Part shown: in pieces, positions 10,187 through 21,832 of the stretch
Layout of the letters: each line of letters opens with the position of its first letter
Position numbering within the stretch: the stretch's first letter is position 1
Assembly (NCBI GenBank): GCA_002049455.2
Contig: KV918806.1
Coordinates: 124,001 to 188,000 of the forward strand
From: Porphyra umbilicalis
Lineage: Eukaryota; Rhodophyta; Bangiophyceae; Bangiales; Bangiaceae
Reading direction: 5' to 3'
DNA length: 64,000 nt
The notes under the pieces: generated by a model
Told to the model about the DNA's origin: nothing
The model's database searches: none
The model's input: the letters and a program-made list of their open reading frames with translations, nothing else
Position numbers and translations under genes: made by a program

Positions 10187-12488
10187 ATGTCTGTCAGGCC
10201 ATTCCTCGGCCGCCTCCTGGTCTCCGTTGGCCACGTACTGGCCCCAGAGGTGGCAGAAGCCGCCCTGTCGGCTGCCGCTGATGGTCGGCGGCGTCGCGCG
10301 CCGTTGGCGCACGCGGCCACGTCGCCCTCTACGGACGACGACGTCGTTCTGGTCTCTACCGTGGCGGCCGCTGCCACCACCGCGCCTGCCCCCGCCCCCG
10401 CTACCCTTGCCGCCCGCGCCACCCTTGTCGCCCCCGCCCCCGGGGCCGAGACTTCGCCTGGGTTCACTCCTCGTCACGCCTGCCCCTCTATAGAGATGGC
10501 AGGCGGTGGTCATCCACGTTTTCGGCGTTTGCGCCCGATGAGTGACGTGGCCAGGACGGCGTCGGGCGTGGCGACAGAAGGCGGTGCGGACGGTGCAGCC
10601 GCACCGGCACGCCCTGCGACACCGTCTACACTGACGGACACCCCCAAGTCGGCGGCACCTGTGGCGGCGGTACCGGTGGCGGCGACGGCGGCCGAGACAA
10701 CCAACACCGGTGGTGGCCCAGATGCCGTTGTCACTACCGGCGTGCCGCCGATAGGGAGACCGACTGTGCCTGGGGGTGGCTCTCAGTTGGCCGTCGTGGC
10801 GGACACGGCGGCGGACACCGGCGGTGCTGCGGCCGGCGACGTGGCCTGTAATGTCGGCATTGGCCGACCAGCGACGGCCGCGGCTGCGTCTGCACGGAAC
10901 AAGAATCGAGTCATTTCAAGTGGTATCGAGAAATTGTACGTACCGCGCCTTCGCCTGTGCTTTGTACTGTAGTGGGAGGGTCCTGGGAGCCGTGGCCTGA
11001 GTCAGAGCTTTACGATTCATGTGAGGTGTGCTCCAGTGTGTATTCTGTGGCGCGCTCTCATGTCCTGACAGGGAAAGCGTGCTTGCACCGCTCTTGTTCT
11101 TCTTTTCTTGTGCTGATGAGCTGGTACTTAATTGCTTTAACTGTGTGTTTCCTGTGTATACCTACAGCCAGACCAGCCTCACCTTCCTTCGGCAAGGCCG
11201 CAAGTCGGTTCCAGGGGGTGCTGCCGCTGCTGTATCGGAGCTCGTTCCGGGGGCCGCTGCCTCTGCGTCGAATGGCAGAGGCAATCTGATAAAGAAAGGA
11301 ACAGGGGGGCAGCCACTACCTCTGCGGATATCCAAGTCGGCACCAGCCATTGTTCCTCCTTCTCCTAAGCGTCTCAAGCGCACGCAGGCGCAGTTGATGG
11401 CGGCAGCGGCAGCTGCCGCGTCTGGGGAGCTCGTGTGGCAGGTGGACGGGGTGGACGTCCCCGTCGCGCAACCGGCTTGGGACCCCGCCACTTCCAACAC
11501 TCTTCTGTGCTCCCAAATCGCGGCGCACAACTCCTACGTGTCCGCCCTAGAGACGCGAAAAGTGAACGAGGCGATTGCGGCAGTGGCGGGGGCGGTGGCT
11601 GTGCTATCCGCCAACCACAAGGCTCAGTCTAAGGCGGCCGCTGTCGACGTCGGCGCCGGTGTCGGCGCCGGCGTCGGTGCCGCGGACGCAGACGTCAATG
11701 CCGACGCCGACGCCGGCGCCGATTCTGACGTCGACGTCGACAAGGTCGACTTTCCCGCGAAGAAGCGCCTCCGAGTGGACGAGAACAAGGTGGCGACCAC
11801 GGCCGCGGCCGCCTCCGACGCCAAAGATGAGATTGTCGTCGTGCCCTGGCAGCCCGCAGCCAAGACGTGCGGTGTCCGCCGCCGCCATAGTGGTCGGCGA
11901 GGCGCGGCCGCCAAGGGCGAGGGCGGCGCTGAGTCCGAGTTTACCGAGTGCGGCATCCGCAAGCCGCGGATCCAGTCGTTGCGCAGCTACCTCATCACGA
12001 AGCTGCACACCCTCTTCTTCGCGCCGGACTGTGCCGACGACGTCTTCCACTCCCTGAACAGTCGCATCACGTTTTTCGAGTCGGTGGTCATGCGGGTGGG
12101 CAAGGTCGGCCAGGCGGATGCGCAGACGCTGCTCAAGGAGGAGTTTATGGTGCCAGCCAAGAGCGACGGCAGTAAGCCGTCGCCAAAGAAGCTGAAGCCG
12201 TGGCTCGGCAAGGCGCTCAACAACGTCCACTACAACCTCAAGGAGGTTATCGTGCGGGCGTGGGCTGAAGCCACGGGCTACGACGGGACCAAGGCGGAGG
12301 CGGTCCGCTTCCTGAAAGGGAGGAGTTACTTGATGGAGTCGGTGGGGAGGCGCGGCGTGCTGATGGCCTACTTGGAGGCCGTCAGCCACTGTGGGGGGGA
12401 CGCCGACCAGTTCGCCTTTCCTGACGGAGAAGGGAGTGATGCAATCGTGACAGCCAGCCTTGCTACTCTCGCTTTCATTCTCAGCAAG
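10187..12488 (+). CDS. Spliced gene for an Ala-rich, nuclear-looking protein (transposon accessory-type)
   Basis: Two exons fit phase exactly: 10187-10935 and 11168-12488, with a 232-nt intron opening GTACGTACC and closing in CTACAG. Together they encode 690 residues. A donor (GTGCGG) at 12489 suggests at least one more exon; 13202-13390 follows a CAAGCAG acceptor in the correct phase and is a candidate. Residues 1-240 are Ala/Thr/Pro-rich. Basic clusters (SPKRLKR, AKKRLRV) look like nuclear localisation signals, and an Asp/Ala repeat (ADADVNADADAGADSDVDVD) lies mid-protein. The C-terminal 180 residues are of ordinary composition and start near KPRIQSLRSYLITKLHTLF. I do not recognise a domain. 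Its layout, Ala-rich N-terminus plus a compact C-terminal helical region, resembles the genes at 18.9, 43.1 and 55.2 kb, so I infer an accessory or DNA-binding protein of a DNA transposon. Confidence 0.6.
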
Positions 12489-12689
12489 GTGCGGGTGATA
12501 TGTGGTGTGGGGTGTCTTGTGTTGTGTGAGTGAACGGCAGTGAGAGATGCGCGTGGTCGGTGCTTTTGTGATGTCGCGGACTGGCACAGCTCATTTCAAC
12601 TGGCTTGCATTGCGGGCGTTCGGTGCCCGGGATGTATACTGACTGTACGAATGGTCGGCCGTGCTGTGCTTCACCGCTGGTCCTTGCTG

Positions 12690-13110
12690 TCTGCTGCTTG
12701 CTACTTGCTGCCTTTGGACTGCTTTGTGTTGGTGCTGGCTGCTTGCCGCCGTTTGCACTTGTCGTGGTTGTGCTGCTGCTCGTTGCCCGTTGACTGCTTT
12801 GTACTGGTGCCTGCTGCATGCCGCCGTTTGCACTTGTCGTGGTTGTGCTGCTGCTCGTTGCCCTTGGACTACTTTGTGTTGGTGCCTGCTGTTCGCTGCC
12901 ATTTGCACTTGTCGTTTTTGTGCTGCTGTTGGTTGCCCCTTGACTGCTTTGTGTTGGTGCCTGCTGCTTTCTGCCGTTTACACTTGTCATGTTTGTGCTG
13001 CTGCTCGTTTCCCGCTGACTGCCTTGTACTGGTGCCTGCTGCTTGCCGCCGTTTGCACTTGTCGTGTTTGTGCTGCTGTTCGCTGCTTGCTACTTGCTTC
13101 CTGCTATTGG
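12690..13110. repeat. 75-bp tandem repeat
   Basis: The phrase GTTTGCACTTGTCGT recurs at 12751, 12826, 12901, 12976 and 13051, exactly 75 bp apart, with degenerate copies before and after. 75 is a multiple of three, so one plus-strand frame gives a 25-residue Cys/Leu-rich repeat (LHLSWLCCCSLPVDCFVLVP) and the minus strand a Gln/Ala/Ser-rich one. The array lies after a plausible splice donor at 12489 and before a plausible acceptor at 13201, so it may be the body of an intron of about 713 nt. Confidence 0.8.
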
Positions 13111-13526
13111 ACTGTTTCGTGCTCACTGTCTTTGCTACTGTCTTTGCTTTCTGTGCTGTCCTGTTCGTTTTCTCTTTTTGTTCTCGTACTTGGACAAGCA
13201 GATTCGCATCATCGTCGGCGGTCGTACCCAACGTGAATTTTTGGTTCCTTATTGGCGACACAATGGCGACACAATACAACACAGTGTCGCCAGAGAGTTG
13301 CGCAGGCAAGCTCAATGTGTCGCAGACGGTAGCACCACGGGAGCACTTCAGCGGCGGATAAGCATCCGGCCATGCCGGTTTCTGGCTTAATCCGCGCCAA
13401 TTATTTACCACTGATTTTGGGCTTATGCTTCAGGGACTATTTGGCGGATGCAGATGTGTGAATCCAATTCAGTGCCAATTAATGACTGACACGCGACCAA
13501 CCATATAAGTCAAATGACAATGTCGA

Positions 13527-14075
13527 TCACACAATGCCACTGCCGCCGAGGCCGCAGTGGCGGCCGCCCGCCCCCCCCCCCCCCCCCCTGCGGACCGCCG
13601 CGTCGGCAAGCAGCAACCCCCGGCGGTGGTCCCCCCCCCCCCGCCGGCCGCCGCCGACCGCACCGCCGCGCAGGCGCGTAGCCCCCGCAGTATCACGCGC
13701 ACGTCGAAGGCCTCCCCCAGCTGTGCCGCCCCCGCGCCGTAGGGTTGGGCCAGAAACGCCACGTGGGCGGCGAGAACCGCGTCCTCCCACCCGACGAGGA
13801 GCACGAAGGCGACGAGCGCCTTGACGGCGGGGGGGAGGCGGCGGCGGGGCCGTCAGCACCCGCGGCGGCGGCGCCCTCGGCGGCGTGATGGTTGGCCGTT
13901 GCCGCCGCCGCCCACCCGTCCCAATCGTTCCGCAGTGCGTCGGCGGGCAGACGGCCGGCCGCGGGAGCGAGAAAGGGGGCATCCGCCACCGCGTGGGGGC
14001 ACGGCGCGTCACCGGCTGCCGCCGCGTCGGCGCCGCCGTCGGCCGCCGCCGTGCTGCCACCGTCTGCCGCCGCGT

Positions 14076-14106
<31 letters not shown>

Positions 14107-15340
14107 TTCGGCCGCCGCGCCAACGCCGCCGCCGCCGCCACCCGCCACCGCCGGCGCCGACGCGTCAATTTGCACGTCGGCGGCGGCGAAGATCCCTCGC
14201 GGGCACGCGCGGCAGGGGGCCGACGAGCGCCGGCGCCCTGCCGTGCCGCCGCCGCCGGCGCCCGCGGCGGGTGGCACAAGCCACGGCGGCGGCTGTGAAC
14301 CGTCGACGCTGTCGCCACCGCCGGCGGCGGCTGCTGCGTCGGCGCGCGTTGGCAGCGGCTACGCGGTGCGAGGCCGCGGTGGCCGGGCGGCGGCGCGAGG
14401 GCAGCGGCCGGCGCGAGGCGACGACGATGATCGGCGTTCGGTGCACCGCGGCGGTCGCTGGCGGACTGCCCGCTGCCGCGGCGCCCGCCGCCGCCGTCGG
14501 TGGTGGCGGCGGGGGCGTCAGCGGCGACGGCGAGAACGGCCGGGCGGAACGGGGGGGAGCCACCGGCGGTGTGGGGGTGCAGAAGGGGGGCGGTGGCGAC
14601 GCTCCTACCAGTGCCGCCTGTGCATCTGTCGCCGCGGCGGAGGGCCCCGGCGCGGGCGACGGAGGTGGGGACGGCGGTGGCGGTGTCGCTTGTGCGTCGA
14701 CGACCTCCCTAGGCGCCGGGGCGGCGCGCGTCGCCGGAGCCGCGCTGCCGCCGCCGCCGCCGCTCCGTCGGGCCGCCCGGCGTCGCCGCCCGTCGGGGCG
14801 GTGGGGGTCTCTACAATCCCCGCCGCCGCGTGCTCGTCGGCCACCGCCTGCGCCGCCGTAAGCGGCGCCTTTGCCATGGGCAGCCGCGGCCGCAGCGGTG
14901 GCGACGCGGAAAACGTCGCCGCAGGGCGGCCTGCGCTTCCCGCCGGTGCGGCCCGCCCCCCCACCCACGCCGCCGACCCGTCGGGCAACACCGCAGTGTC
15001 CTGCCGCAGCTGCGCGTCGCCACCGCGGCCGCCTGCGCCGTCGCTGCCACCGCCATCGTCTCTGCAGCCGCCTCTGCCGCCGCTGCCGCCACCTTGACGG
15101 CCAACGCCACCGCTACCGCCACCGCCACGACTGCCGTCGAGGGCGAAGTGCGGGTAACGGTTGGGGGTGGGGCCGAATGCGCCCTCTGCCCCAGCACATG
15201 GGTAGGTGAGGGGGGGGGGGGGTGTCCGCGCCGGCTGCTGCCTGCCCATTCGGCCTGTTGCCGCCGCCATTGCCGGTCCCAAAACGACCCGCCTCACGAT
15301 CGGTCCACAATGGCATCGGCCACCAGCGTAGATCCCCCCC
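13527..15340. other. GC-rich low-complexity block (GCC/GGC-rich)
   Basis: Nearly pure GCC/CCG-type sequence, open in most frames on both strands, with an 18-base C run at 13571-13588. Most of the long ORFs (up to 401 codons) are Arg, Pro or Ala monotony and not credible. One minus-strand reading is less monotonous: about 14277 down to 13830 includes LPADALRNDWDGW, and about 13804 down to 13690 in another frame includes VGWEDAVLAAHVAFLAQP. The switch falls in a seven-base G run near 13826. This could be a decayed or mis-assembled accessory-type gene. Confidence 0.4.
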
Positions 15341-16009
15341 TCCGCACCTCATGATAACATTGGGGTAATCTCCGCGGTAAAGGACGGCCCCCAACCAATC
15401 ATTTTTCTGTAAAAATAAGGGGACTGGAGCATATAAATGGACACACGACTGTGTCCAATGAGAGGCATCGACACATGTCGCCGACGGGAAGAGTTACTGT
15501 CAGCATCACGGTCTGTCAGATATGGTACGCGGACTGATCGCGGACAAGTCAGCGGAAGAAGAGCCCCTGACAAGCGCAACGCAGATTGGATCGCCAGATC
15601 AGCTGACAGCCAGAGGAACTAGAGAACAAGATCAGAAGCCCCGCAGAGCCACGTCGAATCGGCAATGCGGGCGATATTCCGGTCTCATGACGCTGCAGAG
15701 CCCTTGCCAAGATCGGTGAAACCGCTTTGAGATTCTTGTGCCGCAATTGAAAAGCGTTCCGAGCGCGGTATGCTCGGTTTCATCCCGAATTTGAGGGAAA
15801 GTAGCCCACTCCGCTGGGACTTGGGAGCACATAGCGCTTTCCCATTGACTTTGCCACAGAATGGTCGATGCAGTCGAACTCTGGGGAGCACCAATCTGTC
15901 AACAGTCCGTCTCCAGCCTGGAATTGCACATTGCCCGGGAGCACCATGCGGTGGGGCTCTCGAAGCACACTGAAGTAACCGAACAAGCACGTTGGCAGAA
16001 CCGCCGACG
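15341..16009. other. Intergenic stretch
   Basis: Base composition drops to near average. A TATA-like ATATAAATGG lies at about 15430. I see no gene or clear repeat. Confidence 0.35.
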
Positions 16010-17150
16010 ATGCTGGAGGCGGCGTACACGTTGACCGCGGCTGGGCCGATTGTACCCAAGAGCCGCAAGATGGCCAAGCACAAGAAGCGCGTGAGAGCGA
16101 AGCGCCCCCGTGTCGATGCTGGCGACTTGGCCGAAGATGTGGACGGCAAGCACATGCACACGTTCTTGCATGGTGGCGTCATCAAGTCGGCCAGGGTGGT
16201 GTGGGCGAAGGAGCTGGCCTACTTAGACGTGAATGTGGACGAGTGCGGTGACTTCTGGGCCAAGGTCTTCAAGACAAACAAAGACAGTGCGGACCGAGCG
16301 ACCATCGCTGAGCACCCCGGGGTACCGAGCGCCAAGTTCTCTATCAACGTCAGCGTTGACGACCACACGGTCGTCGACTCCGCCGTCACTACCGAGGAGC
16401 TCGACTCGTTGCGCGTCTTTGAACAAGAGTGGGTGGCGGACCAGATCGCATCCAACGTCGTCATGGACGTGGACGACAGCGAAGACGGCGACGGGGCTCG
16501 TGGAGGGGGAGGGGCGGATGGTGGGGACGGCGGGGGGGGTGGCGGTGGGGGCGGCGGCGGTGATGGTGGGGGGGGGATTCCGGTGATGGCAACGGCGGCG
16601 GCGGCGGTGATGGTGGGGGGGGGATTCCGGTGGTGGCAACGGCGGCGGCTGTGTTGATGGTGGGGGGGGGGATTCCGGTGGTGGCAACGGCGGCGGCGGT
16701 GGTGATGGTGGCGAGGGGGATGCCGGCGGCGGCGGCGGCGGCGGTGGCGGTCATGGTGGCGAGGGGGACACCGGTGGTGGCTGCGGCAGCGGTGATTGTG
16801 GTGGGAGGGACGCCTGTGGTGGCAACGGCGGCTATGGGGGCTATGAGGGCGGGCGGCTTGTTGGCGTGGTTGGCCCGCACGGTGCCTCGGGGGGGCCGAG
16901 CGGCGGCGGCGGCGCTTCGGATGCGCCTTTCGTGCCGCGGCGTCTTGGCGCCGGTACCGGGCGCATCCCCAGTCCCATGCCTCGCCACCCGTTTTCCTCC
17001 GGGGAAGAAGAGGATGACATTGAGATCCTACGTCCAAAGAAAGCGCTTTGGACGCGCCGTCGGTCGCAGGGGAGCCGCCCGACGGGTGACGGCAGTATGG
17101 AGTCGGACTCACCCTTTTCCTTGGGAGACGCCGACAGCGCGTCTTCTTAG
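16010..17150 (+). CDS. Basic and Gly-rich nuclear-type protein, one frame discontinuity
   Basis: From the ATG at 16010 an open frame encodes a strongly basic stretch (KSRKMAKHKKRVRAKRPRV, residues about 17-36), a normal-composition region (HMHTFLHGGVIKSARVVWAKE to SNVVMDVDDSEDGDG), then a Gly-rich tract. In the first long G run near 16570 the coding pattern moves to another frame, which continues as Gly/Asp repeats and ends with a plausible C-terminus (PFVPRRLGAG, SGEEEDDIEILRPKK, MESDSPFSLGDADSASS) at 17150. A G-run length error or a real frameshift are both possible. The acidic-hydrophobic EEEDDIEIL stretch looks like a SUMO-interaction-type motif. I do not recognise the family. An alternative start is a spliced exon beginning after TTGGCAG at 15999. 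Confidence 0.5.
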
Positions 17151-17941
17151 TCTGGTTTGAGTTCTCTGTATGTGTGTTTGTCCTTGCTATCGTCTTGCTT
17201 TGCCTGCATTGTCTTCTTTCGTTTGTTTGTTTGTTTCTCGTGGGGGTTGTGTCTGGGTTGGGCATCGAGAAGAAGCGGGCGCAGGCGATGGTGCGGGGCA
17301 CCGGGAGTGAGCTCGCAAGGATGGCTGGGGGCGGGGGGGGGGGGGGGGGGGGGGGGGGCGTGAGAGCCCCAGGAGAGACCTGGAGCCTGTCCCAGAAGGC
17401 GCCTGAATGCCCTGTAAAATGGATATCATGCAGCAACGTATAGCATTGGGAGGAGGTAACGTGGCCTGTCCACTGTGCCGCATAAGAGCGCTTCTGAGCA
17501 CGTCACATATCTTCTTGGGGTCGGTGTACGTCGCGAGACGCACGTGCGTCGCGCAGGTGCTGCAGAATTGAGTACGTTGCAGTGGAATGGTCGGCTACGC
17601 TTCAAGTCCTGTGCATTTGCATTCCGTCAGGACAGGGCCCCCACAGAGCCCTTGAGGGGGGGGTGTATGATAACCACCCCCCCTCCCAGAGGCATCACTG
17701 GCCAGTGTCACAGTACATGCACGTCTTAAAACGCGAATCATCGCTGATGTACTAGTTTGGAAGAACACTGTGGGGAAACGAGGCAAGTAACCCCGCGAAT
17801 ATGTGTACTGGGCCCATTTCACCTCAATCTGAAATGCGACGCGCTCTACTGGTCAGTACGCCCAAGTACAGTGGTACACTTTCCCGATGATCTTCACGTT
17901 AAGCCGGAAATCCCATCAGATGCCGAATTTGGTTAGACGTA
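17151..17941. other. 3' flank with GTTT repeat and 26-base G run
   Basis: A short TTTGTTTGTTTGTTT repeat lies near 17220-17237. A homopolymer of 26 G is at 17333-17358, a strong G-quadruplex candidate and a likely assembly weak point. I see no gene. Confidence 0.6.
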
Positions 17942-18341
17942 TTGCTGATCCCCGAATTTTGTCCTGGTGGACAGAGACTGACTTGTGGACCGACTCTCTC
18001 CACCAATCAGATGCGCCCCTGGGACTGACTTGGTGCTCCTGATTGCTTACATGTGCCCATGCAGCCTGGAAATCAACATCAGCTCCTCTTCTTTTCTGCA
18101 CTTTTGGCGAGGAGACAGGAGAAAATCTCAAGATCTCGCGTGGGCAGCTTGCTCCGTGCAAAAAAAAGCGGATCAAGCGGCAACAAACAGTGAGTTCTGC
18201 ACGATGCAAGATCCTGGCACAGAATGCGGGCTTTCTTTTGGCTTCGATGCCTTCTTACTGTGATTTTAAACCAATAGAGTGCTCTTATTCAGAGTCAGTC
18301 TCTGTCCCTGTCCGCCAGGACAAAATTTCGGGGATCAGCAA
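17942..18341. mobile_element. 400-bp MITE, Tc1/mariner (Stowaway-like) type
   Basis: The ends are inverted repeats of about 50 bp starting TTGCTGATCCCCGAA (17942 onward; reverse complement ending at 18341). Both copies continue through TTTTGTCCTGG, GGACA and GAGACTGACT with small indels. The element is flanked by TA at 17940-17941 and 18342-18343, the duplication made by Tc1/mariner transposases. There is no coding capacity inside, so it is a non-autonomous derivative. I did not find a matching autonomous copy in the window; the ends of the Tc1/mariner gene at 45.7 kb could not be identified. Confidence 0.88.
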
Positions 18342-18343
18342 TA

Positions 18344-18911
18344 GAATGGGCCTTGATGACCGTACCCAACCAGGCATGCGATGAATACAGATGGGGCCAT
18401 CCGATGGGGTACCGGAGATGGGCTTTTGTTGGGCCGTAAGCGAACTGTGATGAGGCAAGTAAGGTGTCATGCACGATTCACAGTCCAATGGGGCGAGCAC
18501 ATGCCGAACTGCAAGTCACCAATCAGAAGGTCGTTACCTTATCGGTCCGTGAGTGCAATCGCGGGCATCGGCAGCTATTTTTTTTTTTGTGCTTCCATAT
18601 CGGTGGCTGTAGCGACGCTACACACGGACAGGCACCCGCAGCTGCTGATGCGCTTCATTGAAGACGAGTAGTTCTCTCTAGCGGTACCCAACCTGGCGTT
18701 CTCCAAGGCACACGGGGACGGGAATGAGAGAACATGCGAAAGAGACATTGATACAAACAGGGCACAGACGTACACGCACACCGCAGGCGAGGTACCAGAC
18801 CCGCGGCGCACACCCGCCCACCAACGCCAACAAGGGAAGAGAAGCCTACCCAACAGAAAGAGCACCCCCATAATGCTGCCCGCCGCATGGCGAAGCCGCA
18901 CGCAGAGTAGC
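18344..18911. other. Intergenic stretch after the MITE
   Basis: Contains a poly-T run near 18580 and no convincing gene. It forms the 3' flank of the minus-strand gene ending at 18912. Confidence 0.4.
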
Positions 18912-20337
18912 CTACGCCTCTTCCTCCTCCTGCACCCACACGTTCTCTTCAGCAACCCCCTCGCAGACAGCGGCCTTAACCGTTTCGAAGTCTACCAGGC
19001 GCACGCCGTGGTGCGCCTCAGCGCCCGTCGGCCAGTAGGCGACGATGCGGCAGATCTCGTCGCGCCACTCCTCGTACGCCCCGTCCGCAATACCGCTGCG
19101 ACCAGACTGGCGGAGGTTGCAGAGCACCTCCAAGAAGTGTCGCACGAAACTGCCAACAAGGGCATAATGTCGAACCGTTGCACCCGTCTCGCGCTCCCCG
19201 CCAGGAGTAGTGGGCGCCTTGACGCGGTGGGACGCGCCGACCGCGCTGAAAAGAGCGTCACATCCCGCGTGCATTGCCTTTCCACCGCGCACGGACTGAA
19301 AGTACTCGTCTCTCTGCAGCCACGCGAGGCCCGCGTCTGTCGTCATTTTGTGCTGCTCGATGCCCAGCTCCTGACAGTACGCCTGGAGCACCTTCTTGCG
19401 CAGCGCTTGGATGAAGTGGGGCTTGACGCGCTGCAACGGGTCGCGCGCTCGCGACATGGAAGCTTTGCCCTTCTGCGAGCGGGCATTGCTGGGGATCCAC
19501 TGCATGAGCCAATCGTTGATGGTGTCTCCCTGAAGGTTGAGCACGGACCCGACCGTGTCGTGGATGGTGTCTCCGGTCATGTCGCCGTCGGGGAAAACGT
19601 ACTCGGTGAGGTTGGTGGTGCCCATGAAGTGGGTAGAGTTCTCACGCAGCTTCGAGCACACGAGCAACATCTGCTGGTAGCCATTGTGGCCGGCCAATGT
19701 GACGGCAAGCTCGGACTTGACGTTGACGATGGTGCCAACGGATGGCGTCGCACGGTGAGTGGCTGCGGCGTCGGCTACCTTGCTCACTAGCTCCGACATT
19801 GCCGATGCATTCTTGCCGAGCGCCTGTCCCTGCGCCTTCACCTTCCCCACTTGGCGCGTCGTCATCGTCGGTTTTCGGGTCGAACCGGCCGCACGGAGGC
19901 GTTTTGGTGGTCTTGGAGGTCTTTTTGATGCGCGCGCCCATGCTCTTGCGGTCAACGTCGGCCTTGCGAGCCGGTGCCTTCCAGCGCCCGCCAGTCCCGC
20001 GGGGCAGCGACTTGTTCGGCTTCTCAGGCAGCGGCGGCGGCCGGTTGATCTCCGAGCCGGCAGCACCACCCGCCGAGGCCGCCCCCGGCATGAGCGACGC
20101 CTGCGTGTTCTTCTCGTACTCGACAGGGCTCAGCGCCCGCGAGGTTTTGCCGACCGAGGCCGCCAGGCTGACCGGGTTGGCAGGAAGACGCACGGGCGTC
20201 TCCTCGTCGTCTGCGATGCACGTCTGGGTCAGGACCTGGTCGCGCAGCTCGTTCTTGGCAGCGCGGTTCTCATCAGGTGGCTTCTGGGAGCCAGAATTGT
20301 CGCCACGAGCGGAGGGGCTCCCACCACGCGACGCCAT
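18912..20337 (-). pseudogene. Accessory-type protein gene, one apparent frameshift
   Basis: The start is the ATG at 20337 (MASRGGSPSARGDN; a second ATG lies at 20343). The N-terminal part is Pro/Lys/Ala-rich with basic stretches (ARKADVDRKSMGARIKK, KTSKTTKTP). Near 19840-19870 the coding pattern shifts frame after an Asp run and continues for over 300 residues of normal composition (NASAMSELVSKVADAAATHRA, TNLTEYVFPDGDMTGDTIHD, LRKKVLQAYCQELGIEQ) to an acidic end (VQEEEEA). No GT-AG intron bridges the switch, so it looks like a single indel. It lies head to head with the transposase gene at 21833, about 1.5 kb apart. I infer the second gene of the same DNA transposon; the function is unknown. 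Confidence 0.55.
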
Positions 20338-21832
20338 GTTCATGATGAGTCGGATTGGAAAGCGCACGGGCTGGAGGGGCCTCGCCTTGGCGCATGGCGT
20401 GAAATTAAGGTGCGGTTCTAGGTGGAAGATAGAGGGCGGGAATGCGATTTGCGCGACGAGGGAGACTGCTTGGCGACTGGCGCGAGAGGAGCAGATCACT
20501 CTTATACGGGCGCCCGCGCCATTGCGTCTTCCATCGAGCCCCCAAGGCCCTCGCACTCATATGATACTCGCGGCCAAGAAACAGTGCGGAAAAGTGGCAG
20601 GATGCATCAGAAGCTCACAGACGGAAGAAGAACCAGAGGACACGTCCGGGGCGTCAAGCTTCTGTCGGCTGCGCGCCCCTCACTGAGAGCTCGTGCGTCG
20701 GGCGCAAGCCCAGCGTCCCGACAACACCGCCGAGGGGCGCAACGTCAAAGGCTCAGCCGCTCGAGATGTGCGGGACGGGCACACAACACTTACCAGGTAG
20801 GGGTCTCTGGTGCTCCTGCAGCGCACTAACGTGGAGGACTCGAAGAGCCACCAAGGCGCCCGGGTAGCAACCGCCGTCGAGCGAAGGCGGATTGACCAGT
20901 TCGGGTCTGCGAGAAAAGTGCATTGCGTCAGGCATACAGCACAGACGGGCTTCCAGAGGACCGTACCCGCTGGCTTCGTCGGGGGGGCAGGTGTGACGCC
21001 TGTCGCTACGGTAGGGAGAGCCGCGGCGACGCGCCCAGGAGAGCTCGACGTCGGCGACAGGGGCGGGGAAGCACCGTGGCAACGCACGCAACCGAGAATC
21101 ATGATGCCAGAGGTTCGTCAGCAGCTGTGGAAATCGAGTAGGTCCGTCTCGATCGCTCCGTGCTCGCACGCTACTTAGGTTCTATTGGTGACCTGTGCGA
21201 CGCGTAAGGACACCAATCTGGCAGGTACATTCCTGTTTTGGCGGACTTCTCAGCCCAGTTAGTCACCTAGTCGGACTCATTTTTAGCTCAAATTGCACGA
21301 TCCGGTATGAATGACGTGTTCGGATCAAGTCCTGCCACTGGCAGAATTCTGAAGATGGGCATCCAGGAAACGGATGGCCCTTGATGGCTCTCACACGGCG
21401 TCGCCACCACGGCAGGTGATAGGTGAGGGCCGATGGGGCTCGACCGACGTCGCCGCCTCCCACGTGTCGACACTTGAGATGCCCTCCACAATCTTGCTCT
21501 CAGCGCGCCCGGCCCCGCACAATGTACAACTGTTTCGCTCCGGGGTGCGTGAAGTGGCACAGGCCCTGCGTCTTGGACGATCGTTTCTTGCGCGACCACC
21601 CCACCCCGTTTTTTCTTGGCGCGAAGCCGATGCGCCACCGTAGTGCTGCGTGCGTCGCGCCTTGGCCGGCACGCGCGAGTACTGCGTTGCTGTATGAGTT
21701 CATGCCCCGCCGCTTCCCGCCACTTGTGAGTGGGATCGGAGCGAGCCGTGCTGAGAGGACGGCCGTCACACAGCGCGCCGTGTGCCTGCACTCACACGCG
21801 CATGTGTCACCGTTTGTTGATCAACCTGAGCG
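20338..21832. other. Divergent intergenic region
   Basis: This 1.5-kb region separates the two divergent genes and should hold both promoters. I see no ORF of credible composition and no clear repeat. Confidence 0.4.

Noticed and set aside
13527-15340. Overlapping ORFs of 200-400 codons on both strands
   Set aside because: They follow from GCC-rich sequence without stops; peptides are Arg, Pro, Ala or Gly monotony. Only one minus-strand reading was kept as a weak possibility.
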